This document shows positions 18,465 to 27,300 of a stretch of DNA of 64,000 nucleotides, in pieces. The position numbers and the translations under genes were made by a program. The stretch spans positions 310,001 to 374,000 of the forward strand of contig AP017308.1 in assembly GCA_001548435.1 (NCBI GenBank), written 5' to 3'. Under the pieces are notes generated by a model. It searched no databases, was not told the DNA's origin, and worked only from the letters and a program-made list of their open reading frames with translations. The DNA is from Leptolyngbya sp. NIES-3755 (GTDB taxonomy: Bacteria; Cyanobacteriota; Cyanobacteriia; Leptolyngbyales; Leptolyngbyaceae). Position 1 is the stretch's first letter. Each line of letters opens with the position of its first letter.

Positions 18465-18518
18465 CAAAGCAAGACTAAAGTTATGATTTGCGAATTAAGA
18501 ATAAGCATAGTTCTGCTG

Positions 18519-18568
18519 CAATGCGATCGCTCTCGTCAGAAAGCTCTGCCAAAAGGTAAGAATTTCCG
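18519..18568 (+). repeat. Right 50-bp direct repeat of the accessory island
   Basis: Imperfect (45 of 50) direct copy of 16021-16070. The minus-strand reading continues as AAELCLFLIRKS and a stop, whereas the left copy diverges right after the shared part. Confidence 0.85.
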
Positions 18569-18680
18569 TACTTTAACAGTGCTAAGCGTTATCTCTGTGA
18601 ATGGATATAGTCCACAAAGTAGAACTTCGGACTTACCCAGAATCTTAGCCAACTATAATTGAAGTCTTGATAGATGGTAG

Positions 18681-18941
18681 ACAAACTCCCGGAGTCGAAA
18701 GCAACGTGGTTTCACCTCCTTTAAGACGTTTTTGGGTAGCTGCATTAATGGAATCGCGATCGTCCCTTTCCTATTTGCGGGGGTGATTGCGTGGCATCAA
18801 ATGATTGTGATATCGATCGGCGGTTCACTCGGTGGATATTTGTGCGCTCACTATGCTCGAAAGCTTGATCCTCAACTGATTCGGAGATTTGTCATTCTTG
18901 TTGCAGTGAGTATGACCGCCTATTTCTTTGTGCAGAACTGA
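18681..18941 (+). pseudogene. 5'-truncated TauE/SafE-family permease remnant
   Basis: The frame from 18681 to the stop at 18941 reads like the last 80-90 residues of a TauE/SafE (TSUP) anion permease: FKTFLGSCINGIAIVPFLFAGVIAW, a second membrane segment with GGSLGGYLCAHYARKLDP, and a final segment VILVAVSMTAYFF. Family members are about 250 residues and need both halves, so some 170 N-terminal residues are missing and an in-frame stop lies at 18678-18680. The loss coincides with the right edge of the accessory island. Confidence 0.75.
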
Positions 18942-19046
18942 TTTTTGTGGGAGCCGAGATTGACTCGATCGGCGAGACGCACCATCGACTCAAAGTTTTG
19001 AACAGACTCGCAAAAATTAGATCCTGCGTTGCTGTGGAGTGAAGCC

Positions 19047-20546
19047 CTACAAATTTCCGAAGCCTTTTTTCTTCTTGTCTTTGCCGCCTTTCTTTTTCTT
19101 ACCGCCACCGCCTTGGTAGCCTCTAAATCCGGGTTGGGGAGGACGCATTCCGCCGCCCATACCGCCACCGAATGGATTGCCGCCACCAAACGGATTAGGA
19201 AGTCCGCCCATTGGCATTCCGCCGCCCATACCGGGGAGACCCATTTGACCAGAACCCATTTGCTGCATCAGCGATCGCATTCTCTGGAAGTTACTCACCA
19301 GTTCGCCAACTTCTTTATCCGAATGTCCTGAACCTTTGGCGATTCGCTTACGACGACTCGGAGAATTTGCCAGCAAATCAGGATTCTTACGCTCTTCAAC
19401 GGTCATCGAACCGATCATGGCTTCGGCTTTTTTCAGTTGTTCTTCCCCTTTTTGAAGCTGTTCCTCATTGACCATCTTGCCCATCCCCGGAATCAGCTTC
19501 ATGACTCCGCCGAGCGATCCCATGTTTTTGAGCAGGCGAGTTTGTTTGAGAAAGTCAGTAAAGTCGAATTGTGCAGAAAGAATCTTCTCCTGCATTTTTT
19601 CGGCTTCTGCCATGTCTACTTCTTCGCGGGCTTTTTCAACCAGCGTGAGGACATCGCCCATACCGAGAATTCGCGATGCCATGCGATCGGGATAAAACGG
19701 CTGTAGCGCATCGACTTTTTCCCCGATTCCGATGAATTTGATCGGCTGTCCAGAAATTCGACGAACGGAAAGGGCAGCACCCCCACGAGTGTCCCCGTCC
19801 ATTTTGGTCAGAATTGCGCCTGTGACTCCAATTTGCTCATGGAAGGTCCGAGTCAGATTCGCGGCTTCTTGACCGGTCATCGCATCCACGACGAGCAGCG
19901 TTTCATGCGGTTGAATCGTGTCCTTGATCTGCTTGAGTTCACCCATCATCGATTCGTCGATCTGCAAACGTCCGGCAGTATCCACGATGACGACATCAAC
20001 GCCTTCGGCTCTGGCTCTTTCGACCCCTTGACGAGCGATTTCAACCGGATCGGCATCTTTCCCCATGTCAAACACGGGAATATTGATTTGTTTACCAAGC
20101 GCGATCAATTGATCGATCGCAGCAGGTCGGTAGACATCTGTTGCGACCAACAATGCTTTCTTATTTTCTTTCCGCAGATGGAGCGCGAGTTTTGCGGTGG
20201 CAGTCGTTTTCCCGGTTCCTTGCAAGCCCGCCATTAGCACGATCGTAGGAGCCGTGTCTGCTTCAGCCAAGGGAACATTCGCGTCGCCCATGACTTTGAC
20301 CAGTTCGTTGTAGACAATCTCAATAAATTGCTGATCGGGACGGACTCCGGAGATAACTTCCGCTCCGAGTGCATTCTGTTCGACTTCTGCGACAAAATCT
20401 TTGACGACTTGCAGGTTCACATCGGCTTCCAATAAAGCACGACGCACTTCCCGTAAGGCATCTTTCACATTCGATTCAGAGATTTTGTCTTGACCGCGAA
20501 CTTTTTTCCAGGCTTGTTCTAAGCGATCGGCAAGAGCGTCAAACAT
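19047..20546 (-). CDS. ffh: Signal recognition particle protein Ffh
   Basis: A 499-residue SRP54 GTPase that binds signal peptides of nascent membrane proteins with SRP RNA and delivers ribosomes to FtsY. N domain 1-90, G domain with GLQGTGKTTATAKLA, DTAGR and TKMDGDTRGG, then the Met-rich M domain (MQQMGSGQMGLPGMGGGMPMGG). The C terminus is an unusual Gly/Met/Phe and Lys-rich tail (about 60 residues). ATG 20546 begins the canonical MFDALADRLEQAWKK. No SRP RNA gene was seen nearby. Confidence 0.96.
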   Translation of the reverse strand: MFDALADRLEQAWKKVRGQDKISESNVKDALREVRRALLEADVNLQVVKDFVAEVEQNALGAEVISGVRPDQQFIEIVYNELVKVMGDANVPLAEADTAPTIVLMAGLQGTGKTTATAKLALHLRKENKKALLVATDVYRPAAIDQLIALGKQINIPVFDMGKDADPVEIARQGVERARAEGVDVVIVDTAGRLQIDESMMGELKQIKDTIQPHETLLVVDAMTGQEAANLTRTFHEQIGVTGAILTKMDGDTRGGAALSVRRISGQPIKFIGIGEKVDALQPFYPDRMASRILGMGDVLTLVEKAREEVDMAEAEKMQEKILSAQFDFTDFLKQTRLLKNMGSLGGVMKLIPGMGKMVNEEQLQKGEEQLKKAEAMIGSMTVEERKNPDLLANSPSRRKRIAKGSGHSDKEVGELVSNFQRMRSLMQQMGSGQMGLPGMGGGMPMGGLPNPFGGGNPFGGGMGGGMRPPQPGFRGYQGGGGKKKKGGKDKKKKGFGNL

Positions 20547-21181
20547 AAGAGGAACTGATCAGGAAATATCTATTCCAGAGTAGCGTGTTTCTGCCGAACG
20601 AACGCGCAATCTCACGGGCGGAAATCCCAACCCTAATGACGCGGAGGTAGAAATTTTCTATGGTGGTATTGCGGGGCTTTTTCAAAATTCATTCCAATTC
20701 ACAACAGAGCTTCTTTATGCGTTTTATTTCTCGACTGGGAATGGTATCGCTGGCAATGACCGTGCTCATCGGAGCGTCGATCGTACAGTCCTCACCCGCT
20801 GTTTCTCAAACTCAGACGCGATCGACTTCTCGATCGCAAGATCTCGCTCTTCTGTTCAAAGCCGCAGATAAAGCCCTGAACGTTTCTGCGTTTCAAACTG
20901 AGTCGCTGACCGAGATTAACGGTTCACGCAGCGGACTTGCAGCGAATATTCAGTTTCAAACTCGCACGATCGTGCAATCTCCGAATCGGTTTCGCTCAGA
21001 GGTCAGAGTCGGCAATGAAACGAATCCGAAATTTACGATCGTGTCAGATGGTCGAACGGTTTCGATTTATCGATCGGATCTGAAGCAGTTTGCGACGATG
21101 CCCTTTGCAGAGTTCGATCGACGGAACGATAGTTTCGTGATCGGAATGTCATTAGTGTTTTACATGAAGGTGGCTCCTTAT

Positions 21182-22442
21182 CTCAGATCTTGCACCATTC
21201 CTGATAAGCGGGATTGGGTAGCGACTTGAGAACAATCTCAAACTGATAGCCAGCAGCAATCGGAACTGCTTCTTGGAGATATCGGAGAAACTGGAACCAC
21301 AGCACAGAAGGAAACAAAATTGACAAAGCTAAATCACTGGCAACCTTCCAATCGAGTTGAGGGAGCAACGAACTTTGGTAAATCCAATGAACGAGGAGAT
21401 AGGCAATCAGAGCCAGAATTAACCAACGATAGACCCCCTGCTTTGTCGATTGACCAAAGCGATGCAGACCAAAGCGATGCTTGATGGTTTTGAAGAAGGC
21501 TTCAATTGCCCACCGCTTGCGCCCCAAGCGCACGAGGTAGACTCCAGAGTAAGGATAGGTCGAAACCACAAAACGCAGTTCTCGTTTGCCATCAGCGAGT
21601 CTGAGCCAGAACCAGGAGACAGTCAGTGGGAAGTCAATGCCATCAAGCTTGATCTGCGCTCCTCGCCGATTGTGGCGATAAAGCTGTTTGAGATTACGCC
21701 CATCTTGTAATTTGCGGGTGCAGCGCATTCCGACCACCGCTCGCCAACGTCGATGCTTGACTGCTTTGAGAAAGTCAATCGTGCCAAACTCAGTGTCAGC
21801 GAGCACAATCACAGGCGCACCCGCTGCCAAGTCAGTGGGCACAGTTGCCAGTAACTTACAGGCTAACTGAGCCGGACTTGCCTGCCCCTTGCCTCGCCAG
21901 ACTCGAAAACTCCACGGGATGCGCCAATTGCCAAGGTTGAGATACAACACGACCAAATGTAGTCCCCGCTTGCTATTCAGCATTCGTACCCAAGGGTCAG
22001 GCGCATCCGGGTTTTGGGTCGGGGTACTCAGATGCAAGAACTTGCCACATTTCTCCAAGGTTGTCAGATCGATGAGTACCCGCAGCGGCAGGTCTCTGCG
22101 CGACGGATGCTGCCTCAGTTGGTCGAAGATCGCTTTGCGGGTGGCGCGAATCACGCTGCGCGTAGACCACGAGTAATGGTTCAAAAATCGGCTGAGCGAA
22201 CTGGCTGATTTCACCTGAGTGGATTGAGGCAATGGATGTCCCAGCGCTTCGAGAAATAGCCCGAACAGCGCATTCAAACTGGCTTTTTGGTAGGCACTAG
22301 GCATCAAGCAGAGAAGACTATAAACTAGCGATTGGGCGTGTACAGCGATGGTTTCCATAACCGTCTCATCTTTTTTCTACGCCCTTTCTTTCAGATTTTG
22401 ATGCCTTTGGCAACCCCTATTGAGACTGGTGCAAGATCTGAG
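21182..22442 (-). mobile_element. Complete 1261-bp insertion sequence, IS4/IS701-like
   Basis: Terminal inverted repeats of 16 perfect bases: CTCAGATCTTGCACCA (21182-21197) and its complement (22427-22442). A 4-bp direct target duplication TTAT flanks it (21178-21181 and 22443-22446), and the host reading frame is restored by its removal, so the ends are certain. One transposase gene fills the element. A 4-bp duplication fits the IS701 family; the exact family needs a database match. Confidence 0.93.
21183..22358 (-). CDS. IS4/IS701-like DDE transposase
   Basis: A 391-residue transposase with catalytic blocks in order: VLIDLTTLEK (first Asp), VIVLADTEFG (second Asp) and RKRWAIEAFFKTIKHRFGL (Glu in the Y/RxxRWxIExFFK context). 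The frame is intact, so the element may still move. Its last codons lie inside the left inverted repeat. Start ATG 22358 lies 84 bases inside the right end of the element. Confidence 0.92.
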   Translation of the reverse strand: METIAVHAQSLVYSLLCLMPSAYQKASLNALFGLFLEALGHPLPQSTQVKSASSLSRFLNHYSWSTRSVIRATRKAIFDQLRQHPSRRDLPLRVLIDLTTLEKCGKFLHLSTPTQNPDAPDPWVRMLNSKRGLHLVVLYLNLGNWRIPWSFRVWRGKGQASPAQLACKLLATVPTDLAAGAPVIVLADTEFGTIDFLKAVKHRRWRAVVGMRCTRKLQDGRNLKQLYRHNRRGAQIKLDGIDFPLTVSWFWLRLADGKRELRFVVSTYPYSGVYLVRLGRKRWAIEAFFKTIKHRFGLHRFGQSTKQGVYRWLILALIAYLLVHWIYQSSLLPQLDWKVASDLALSILFPSVLWFQFLRYLQEAVPIAAGYQFEIVLKSLPNPAYQEWCKI

Positions 22443-22821
22443 TTATCTCAAAGAGTTTAATAGCCTGGGTGGATTTGGCAATGCTGCCCTACAAGCAAAA
22501 TTTAGTGAGATGGTTCCCGCAGAAGTGCAGGGCAAAACTGAGCGATCGGACAATGGCGATTTGGTTGTTTACACTTTTCCCGATCGACAACGCGGTTTCG
22601 TTTATGGTTTGGCAATTAACCCGGTCGATTCATCAATCAAACAAATCCGCCTTACCGGAAATGCTAAAGGATTCGATCTTGTGATGACTGAAACCATTCA
22701 GCGACGAACCGTGAATCCAAAAATTTCCGCATCGACGTTTCAATTCACGCCACCTAGAGATGCGAAACGAGTGAAATCGATTAGCCTTTCACCGTTCTAA
22801 ATCTTCCACGAAGAAGAGTCT

Positions 22822-22867
22822 AAAAATAGGGATGAACTGCTAAATGTAAGTTTTCATCCCTATTTTT
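22822..22867. terminator. Perfect 15-bp hairpin, terminator or leader of nth
   Basis: AAAAATAGGGATGAA (22822-22836) pairs perfectly with TTCATCCCTATTTTT (22853-22867). With T and A runs on both sides it could terminate in either direction, most simply the LolA-like gene. The nth start codon at 22869 follows directly. Confidence 0.75.
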
Positions 22868-22868
22868 T

Positions 22869-23579
22869 ATGCGATCGAAAACTTCCATCGTCACGCCCGA
22901 AATCCAGGAAAAGTTGATTCAAATTCACGATCGCTTATGCAAAGAATACGGCTGTCCGATTCCTTATTTTCACAGCCTCGATCCCTTAAGCGAATTAGTT
23001 TCGGCTCTGTTATCTCATCGGACGAAAAACGCAGATTCCGATCGAGCATTCAAACGATTAAAAGCAAAGTTTCCAACCTGGGAAGCGGTTCGAGAGGCTT
23101 CGGAAAAAGAGATCGAAAGGGAAATTATCTCTTGCACCTGGGCAGACCAAAAAGCGATTCGACTGAAACAAATTTTGCAGCAGATCACCGAACAGCGAGG
23201 CGAATTATCGATCGACTTTCTAGCTGATCTAAGTGTAGAAGAAGCCCGAAGCTGGCTCGAATCTTTCCCCGGAATTGGACGAAAAACGAGCGCTGCCGTT
23301 CTTGCCTTTAGCAATCTGCGAAGACGTGCTTTACCTGTTGATAGTCATCATCACCGAGTCGCCATCCGATTAGGATTGATTCCTGAAACAACAGCGGTCG
23401 CGCCTGCACACGATTTATTAGAGGCACAATTGCCGCCAGAATGGACAGCCCAACAGGTTTACGACAACCACGAAGTATTGATGCTACATGGACAGCGCTG
23501 TTGTTTTTATCGGAATCCGACGTGCGATCGCTGCGTTCTCCTTTCCCTTTGTCCCCACGGTCAATCTCGATTAGGGTAA
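22869..23579 (+). CDS. nth: Endonuclease III (DNA glycosylase/AP lyase)
   Basis: A 236-residue base-excision repair enzyme for oxidised pyrimidines. It has the helix-hairpin-helix FPGIGRKTSAAVLAF with the catalytic Lys, the catalytic Asp in LPVDSHHHRVAIRLG, and the iron-sulfur cluster loop C-x6-C-x2-C-x5-C near the C terminus. ATG 22869 directly follows a strong hairpin with no ribosome site between, so translation initiation may be unusual, or a TTG about 16 codons in (after AGGAAAAG) may be used; the extra residues look family-like, favouring 22869. Confidence 0.9.
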   Translation: MRSKTSIVTPEIQEKLIQIHDRLCKEYGCPIPYFHSLDPLSELVSALLSHRTKNADSDRAFKRLKAKFPTWEAVREASEKEIEREIISCTWADQKAIRLKQILQQITEQRGELSIDFLADLSVEEARSWLESFPGIGRKTSAAVLAFSNLRRRALPVDSHHHRVAIRLGLIPETTAVAPAHDLLEAQLPPEWTAQQVYDNHEVLMLHGQRCCFYRNPTCDRCVLLSLCPHGQSRLG

Positions 23580-25268
23580 AGCTCCGGGTGGATTACCTTT
23601 CTGCAACGAAACGAACACATCATATCGAGAAGTCCGATCGCTCGTAATTGCAGCAGTGACACCAATCGATCGAATGCCTTCTAACATCGATCGATTGGCT
23701 GCGGGAATCTGGAGTAGCGGGAAGTTTTGCAGCTTCAGCACTCGATCCATATCCACAAAGAAATGACCATTCTTTGCACCAAGTTCGGATTGGGTACTTT
23801 TGCGAAACAGTTCATTCTCAGCTAAAGTCGTTGGCGGTTTGGGTAAGAATGAGCCTGCAACAGGCGCACCCAGTGAAAGGAATGCAACATCACCATCGAG
23901 CCAACCGCGAGTAATATTGACACTCGCCGCAGGTAATGACCAATTGATCACAGATTGCCCTTCGACTTTCGATTCTTCGACTTTGAAAGCGTACTTATTC
24001 GCCATCACACCGTCGAGTTTTTTCAGCGCTTCTTCTGCGGCTCGTCGATCGTTGGTTTGCACCATAAACACCATACTCGCTGGCAGATTTGCAGGCGCAC
24101 CTTGAGGAGCCGGAATCAGAGAGAGCGAATATTCGCCCTGCATCCAGTTGAGCAAATCTTTTTCTAAATCGAGTCCAACGGTTGTTCTCAATCCTTGCTT
24201 CAGGGCTTCAGGATTCACGAATTGAATCGGATTCGCAGAAACGCCTTCGGTGTAATCTTGCCAGAATCGCTGTAGATTTCCACCCGATGCCATCATGAGT
24301 GTGTCACCCGGCAATCGGGTCGGCATCATTTTAGCGTTGTTACTGGTATCAAATCTGCGTTGGCTATCTGGTTTCAGCCACGAAATACTTTTGAATTGAA
24401 TTCCTTCATTTGCGAGTGTTGCGGTTGCTGCTAATCCTTGATTTTGTTGGAGTCTTGCCAGGTCTTGGGGTGGAACTGGACGATTGGAATTTACAGCAGA
24501 TGTATTTGCAGCGGCGGGAATATTGACGTAAAGACGTGCGATCGCATTTTCCGATTGAATCTGAGTTAACGCATCCCCGAATCCAGGCGTTTGAGACAAA
24601 GATGCGCCACCTTTGACCGTATCGATCGCACGTTCGATCGCAGTCGGATTGTTCGCGACTAAAACTTGAGTGGTATCCAAAACGGCGATCGAGGCACTTT
24701 GAGTCAGTGAGTCCTGATTTTCCCGAATTTTAACCCCTTTGTAATCGCGTTCTGTCCACTTGCCACCCTTCGTTGCAGGCGATTGTTCTAGAACTTCTTT
24801 CGCTTTCAACGCATCTGCGATCGGCAATACCATCACGGTCGGTTGAGGATTCGGAAGCGTTGCGGATTGTCCGGGGGATGGCACAGTCACACCAGCTTGA
24901 GGGGGCAGAAACGCCATTGTGACTTCTTTACCGATCCAGGGTTGAATGTCCCGTTGATAATCTAAACCGCGACTTTTAAGAAAGCGATCGCGAAACTGTG
25001 CCAAATTCTGATCGAAGGCGGCTTGCGATCGAGGGGTGCCAAATTCTCTCAATTGCTGCCATTTGCCTGGATCAGTCGAGACCGAAACGACCATGAGCGC
25101 ATCTTGAGGAATAGCGCTTGCCCCGACTGGCATCACATTTAATTGCTGTTGGCGGGTCAATGCCCAAAATGCGATCGTTCCACCCGTCACAAGTGCAGCG
25201 GCAGCACCGAGTGTCAGGGGTAAAGGCGGTTTTTGCTTCTGAGGTTTAGATTTGGTCGGGGCGTTCAT
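23571..25268 (-). CDS. DUF3352 domain protein, membrane-anchored
   Basis: A 565-residue cyanobacterial protein of the DUF3352 family. A Lys/Pro-rich cytoplasmic start is followed by one membrane segment (about 17-38), and the rest is predicted periplasmic or lumenal with Gln/Asn/Pro-rich stretches and conserved blocks (AIPQDALMVVSVSTDPGKW, LPGDTLMMASGGNLQRFWQ). No catalytic motif is known. It overlaps the end of nth by 9 bases, convergently. Confidence 0.85.
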   Translation of the reverse strand: MNAPTKSKPQKQKPPLPLTLGAAAALVTGGTIAFWALTRQQQLNVMPVGASAIPQDALMVVSVSTDPGKWQQLREFGTPRSQAAFDQNLAQFRDRFLKSRGLDYQRDIQPWIGKEVTMAFLPPQAGVTVPSPGQSATLPNPQPTVMVLPIADALKAKEVLEQSPATKGGKWTERDYKGVKIRENQDSLTQSASIAVLDTTQVLVANNPTAIERAIDTVKGGASLSQTPGFGDALTQIQSENAIARLYVNIPAAANTSAVNSNRPVPPQDLARLQQNQGLAATATLANEGIQFKSISWLKPDSQRRFDTSNNAKMMPTRLPGDTLMMASGGNLQRFWQDYTEGVSANPIQFVNPEALKQGLRTTVGLDLEKDLLNWMQGEYSLSLIPAPQGAPANLPASMVFMVQTNDRRAAEEALKKLDGVMANKYAFKVEESKVEGQSVINWSLPAASVNITRGWLDGDVAFLSLGAPVAGSFLPKPPTTLAENELFRKSTQSELGAKNGHFFVDMDRVLKLQNFPLLQIPAANRSMLEGIRSIGVTAAITSDRTSRYDVFVSLQKGNPPGALP

Positions 25269-25370
25269 GGGGCGACAAGTCGAGGTGTATTGCCGTAGTC
25301 ACTTTAGCAAAGACTTAGGAATCTGTGACGACTTTTCGATCGACTTTAGTTTCCAGCGCGTTTGTGGTTC

Positions 25371-26492
25371 TTAATTTAGGGCGACAAGCGATCGGTAGAG
25401 TGTGTCTCTCTGTCGATAAGGACGATTTAGAGATGCGATCGCGTTCTGCAAGGTTTCAACTTCCATACAAGTTCCGCCGATCGCGCCTGCCATGCTGGTA
25501 ATGTGTTCCTCCATCAAGGTTCCACCGATATCATTACAGCCCCATTTCAAAGCTTCAACGGCTCCAGAGAGTCCTAATTTGACCCAACTCGGCTGATGAT
25601 TTGGAATCCAGTTGCCTAAGTAGATTCGAGCGATCGCAGTCAGTAACAATGAATCTTCTAGAACAGGTTGATCTCTTCCTACTCGGCGGCGTAAAGGTTT
25701 TGGAGCTTCTTTTCCAACAAACGGAAGTAAAATGAATTCTGTAATTCCGATGTGTCCGGATTGTTTGGCGGATTTTTGTAGCGATCGTAATTTTTCTAAA
25801 TGCTGGATTTGCTGTTCTGGTGTTTCAATATGCCCGGACATCATTGTGCTCGTCGTTGGCACACCTTGTTCATGAACCGTCCGAACAATCTCGATCCAAG
25901 TTTCACTATCAATCTTTTCCGGACAAAGCACTTTCCGAACCGAATCGTCTAACACTTCCGCAGCCGTTCCGGGCATCGAATCGACTCCTGAATCTCTCAG
26001 TGCTGCGATCACTTCCGCAAACGTTAAATGATCTTCTCGTGCAATAAATTGAACTTCCTGCGGTGAAAAAGCATGAAGATGTAAGTGCGGAAATTCTGAT
26101 TTAATCGTCTCTACTAACTTTTGATAGTACTTCAGCGAACTATCATTGATTTTTGCAGTCGGATTCAGTCCACCCTGCATACAGATTTCAGTCGCGCCTC
26201 GTTTTACTGCATCGGTCGCTTTTTCTAAGATCTGTGTCCAATCCAACCAGTACGCGCCTTCGTCTCCGTCATCTCTCCGAAAGGCACAGAAACTACAATG
26301 TTGCTCACAGATATTGGTGTAATTAATGTTGCGATTAACTACATAAGTTACAGTCTCTCCGGATTGTTCTTTTCGGAGTCGATCGCTAATTTCGCGAATC
26401 TTCTCAACCTCGTTCGATCTCAGCAACAGTACTCCCTCTTCAGGAGATAAATCAATTCCCGATCGAGCTTTGTCTAAAATGGCATCAATCAT
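25371..26492 (-). CDS. cofH: F0 synthase subunit CofH, radical SAM
   Basis: A 373-residue radical SAM enzyme (5-amino-6-(D-ribitylamino)uracil:L-tyrosine 4-hydroxyphenyl transferase). With CofG it makes the deazaflavin F0, antenna of some cyanobacterial photolyases. The iron-sulfur motif CEQHCSFC (CX3CX2C) is at about residue 55, followed by the [12 protein letters not shown] block and the C-terminal [14 protein letters not shown]. Start ATG 26492 has GAAGGA upstream and overlaps the KaiB-like stop by 8 bases; a longer frame to 26561 lies inside that gene. No cofG in the window. Confidence 0.92.
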   Translation of the reverse strand: MIDAILDKARSGIDLSPEEGVLLLRSNEVEKIREISDRLRKEQSGETVTYVVNRNINYTNICEQHCSFCAFRRDDGDEGAYWLDWTQILEKATDAVKRGATEICMQGGLNPTAKINDSSLKYYQKLVETIKSEFPHLHLHAFSPQEVQFIAREDHLTFAEVIAALRDSGVDSMPGTAAEVLDDSVRKVLCPEKIDSETWIEIVRTVHEQGVPTTSTMMSGHIETPEQQIQHLEKLRSLQKSAKQSGHIGITEFILLPFVGKEAPKPLRRRVGRDQPVLEDSLLLTAIARIYLGNWIPNHQPSWVKLGLSGAVEALKWGCNDIGGTLMEEHITSMAGAIGGTCMEVETLQNAIASLNRPYRQRDTLYRSLVALN

Positions 26493-27300
26493 CTCGCAGT
26501 CCTTCATCCAGTGCGCCCAACAAATGTAAAACGCGATCGGCATCGTCCAAATTTCCCACAATTCGACGCACCGGACGCGGATACACTTTTATTAGTGTAG
26601 GCGTTGCTGAAATCTGATCGGTTTCGGCTTGCTCTGGATGTTTGAAAATATCAATCACTTTCAACGTATAAGGACTATCCAGAGATTGTTCTAATAATGC
26701 GTGTAAGTTCTGTAAAATTCGTGCAGTTGCCGCACTATAACCCGACACAAACAATCGCAGAACATAGCCTTGAGGATAAGGAGAAGCAGGCGCGGCGGAG
26801 TGTGCAGCGGGAGTCGGTTCGTATCGCATCACGAGATCATGATTTTCCCAAAGCTGCGGAAATTGATGACGATAAGTTTCGAGAATAATTGGATCGCAAA
26901 TTTCTTGAGATGGAGCAATTTGCCACGCTAAATCACCCGATTCAAACACGGTGTTCAACAGCGATCGATAACGAAACACAGGCGGATAAGCTTCTGCAAA
27001 CACACGAACTTGATTCGCTCTGGCATCAAACCATCGATCGAGCGTTGCCGTATAACAAGGAACCAAAAAATGAGGCGGTTCAGGTAGTTCTAGAGCATCT
27101 TGCAGCGCAGTACACAGATTCAAATGCCATCGCCCTTTCTTGTCCGGATCAATGCAGTAGATTAAATCTCCTCCCGGCGTAAAAAGCGCGATGCCCTTAA
27201 AGAAAGCAGGAATCGATCGATAAGAATGAGGATTCAATGCAGACACTCGATCGAGCAACAGATTGCCCTCAGTGTATCGCTGTTTGTCACAATTCACCAT
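26485..27300 (-). CDS. Two-domain protein with C-terminal KaiB-like thioredoxin fold
   Basis: A 271-residue protein. Residues about 30-150 form a conserved domain of unknown function ([41 protein letters not shown]). Residues about 178-260 match the KaiB/SasA-N family: [20 protein letters not shown], then [14 protein letters not shown] and [20 protein letters not shown]. KaiB is a clock protein, and KaiB-like domains can also be redox or docking modules, so a clock role is not implied. ATG 27300 overlaps the stop of fetB and its own stop overlaps cofH, indicating translational coupling of all three. Confidence 0.85.
   Translation of the reverse strand: MVNCDKQRYTEGNLLLDRVSALNPHSYRSIPAFFKGIALFTPGGDLIYCIDPDKKGRWHLNLCTALQDALELPEPPHFLVPCYTATLDRWFDARANQVRVFAEAYPPVFRYRSLLNTVFESGDLAWQIAPSQEICDPIILETYRHQFPQLWENHDLVMRYEPTPAAHSAAPASPYPQGYVLRLFVSGYSAATARILQNLHALLEQSLDSPYTLKVIDIFKHPEQAETDQISATPTLIKVYPRPVRRIVGNLDDADRVLHLLGALDEGLRDD

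Larger units (their letters stand above)
16071..18518. other. Accessory island, HIP1-free, two unknown genes
   Basis: Between the two direct repeats no GCGATCGC octamer occurs in 2.4 kb, whereas neighbouring genes carry it often, and the DNA looks richer in A+T with different codon use. It holds two co-directional genes of unknown family. No integrase, transposase or tRNA is visible at the ends. Horizontal acquisition followed by loss of the mobilising gene is an inference. Confidence 0.6.
20660..22800 (+). pseudogene. LolA-like periplasmic protein gene interrupted by an insertion sequence
   Basis: Two pieces, 20660-21181 and 22447-22800, join in frame when the insertion element and one target copy are removed: GCT CCT TAT | CTC AAA GAG. 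The restored protein would be 291 residues with a signal peptide (about residues 20-50) and a LolA/LppX-type lipid-carrier-like beta sheet (TIVQSPNRFRSEVRVGNE, FTIVSDGRTVSIYRSDLKQF). The interrupted gene now ends in 15 residues of IS sequence and is probably non-functional. GGAGG precedes ATG 20660; a start at 20717 would give a more usual signal peptide. Confidence 0.85.

Noticed and set aside
18712-18722. TCACCTCCTTT, identical to the 3' end of 16S rRNA
   Set aside because: No other 16S rRNA sequence precedes it, and the bases fit the reading frame of the TauE/SafE remnant, so it is a chance match.
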